Shown piece after piece: positions 63,677 through 64,000 of a stretch of 64,000 nt of DNA. Under the pieces are notes generated by a model. The model searched no databases, had not been told where the DNA came from, and saw only the letters and a list, made by a program, of their open reading frames with translations. The DNA comes from Glandiceps talaboti (lineage: Eukaryota > Hemichordata > Enteropneusta > Spengelidae), in contig NC_135568.1 in the NCBI RefSeq assembly GCF_964340395.1, positions 20,785,081-20,849,080 on the forward strand, written 5' to 3'. How positions within the stretch are numbered: position 1 is the stretch's first letter; every line of letters starts with the position of its first letter. A program made the position numbers and the translations under genes.

Positions 63677-64000
63677 TAGGTGTTCAGCACATTGCCTTCA
63701 AATGGAATTGGGGAGGAGAAATAATGTAGACCGTGATGATAGGATATGTACTCTCTGGGACCTTCATGAGGTCCAGGACGAATTTCAGTTTGTACCAAAA
63801 TGTAAATTTTTCAATAAATATAGAAATAAGTACATACCACGTTACTTTTACTCTCTTCCTATACAAAGTTCATAGAAATCATATGTTCTGAAGACAGTGA
63901 TACAATCCAAAAACTCGCTGTTTTTCTTTACCATGCACTATCTTTGACAAAAGAAGTAAATGATACTTTCTGAGATTGTGACATTTTATTTAATTATGTG
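63677..64000. other. Right edge, no recognised feature
   Basis: Unique-looking sequence. The short minus-strand frame here has no recognised motif. Confidence 0.4.

Overview
The window is nuclear DNA of an animal, probably a marine invertebrate. It has spliced genes with GT/AG introns, a Microspherule protein 1 (MCRS1) orthologue, CR1/L2-type LINEs, a Penelope-like remnant, several families of TIR/foldback DNA transposons, many minisatellites, and transposons with central ~150-bp tandem repeats followed by ACGG or CA microsatellites. That last architecture resembles the bivalve/echinoderm pearl elements and Helentron-derived (DINE-like) elements. The exact phylum cannot be settled by eye. DNA is AT-rich and most of it is repeat.

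The main gene is MCRS1 on the minus strand. Six coding exons, read from high to low coordinates, are at 40584-40464, 24475-24204, 22757-22701, 16880-16806, 12891-12782 and 4165-4057. Their phases join into a continuous 248-residue N-terminal half. The C-terminal half (FHA domain) must lie left of position 1. A 3' splice site at 40601 implies at least one upstream 5'UTR exon. The ~36.5 kb gene is stretched by introns loaded with minisatellites and transposons, and some arrays come within about 25 nt of splice sites.

A second gene starts on the plus strand near 54.5 kb. Its first coding exon (54563-54800) encodes a signal peptide and one EGF-like module and ends in a phase-1 donor. No later exon was recognised.

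Layout. 0-6 kb: transposons with central repeats, MCRS1 exon 6, a 46/48-bp minisatellite. 6-12.8 kb: nested TIR elements, a 603-bp foldback element with a 9-bp target duplication, MCRS1 exon 5. 13-24 kb: a seven-unit 150-bp-repeat transposon, four minisatellites, exons 4-2. 24-40 kb: the giant MCRS1 intron with a pogo/Tigger element inserted in a Penelope-like remnant, an L2-like LINE and hAT-like and TTAA elements. 40-44 kb: the first coding exon and the presumed 5' end of MCRS1, with a 328-bp near-perfect palindrome. 44-51 kb: a nearly full-length CR1/Jockey-type LINE and a Harbinger-like element. 51-56.6 kb: microsatellites, a LINE tail and the EGF-gene start. 57-64 kb: a 4.1-kb 49-bp minisatellite and a 1.1-kb 34-bp minisatellite.

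No CRISPR array, prokaryotic operon, rRNA or convincing tRNA was seen.
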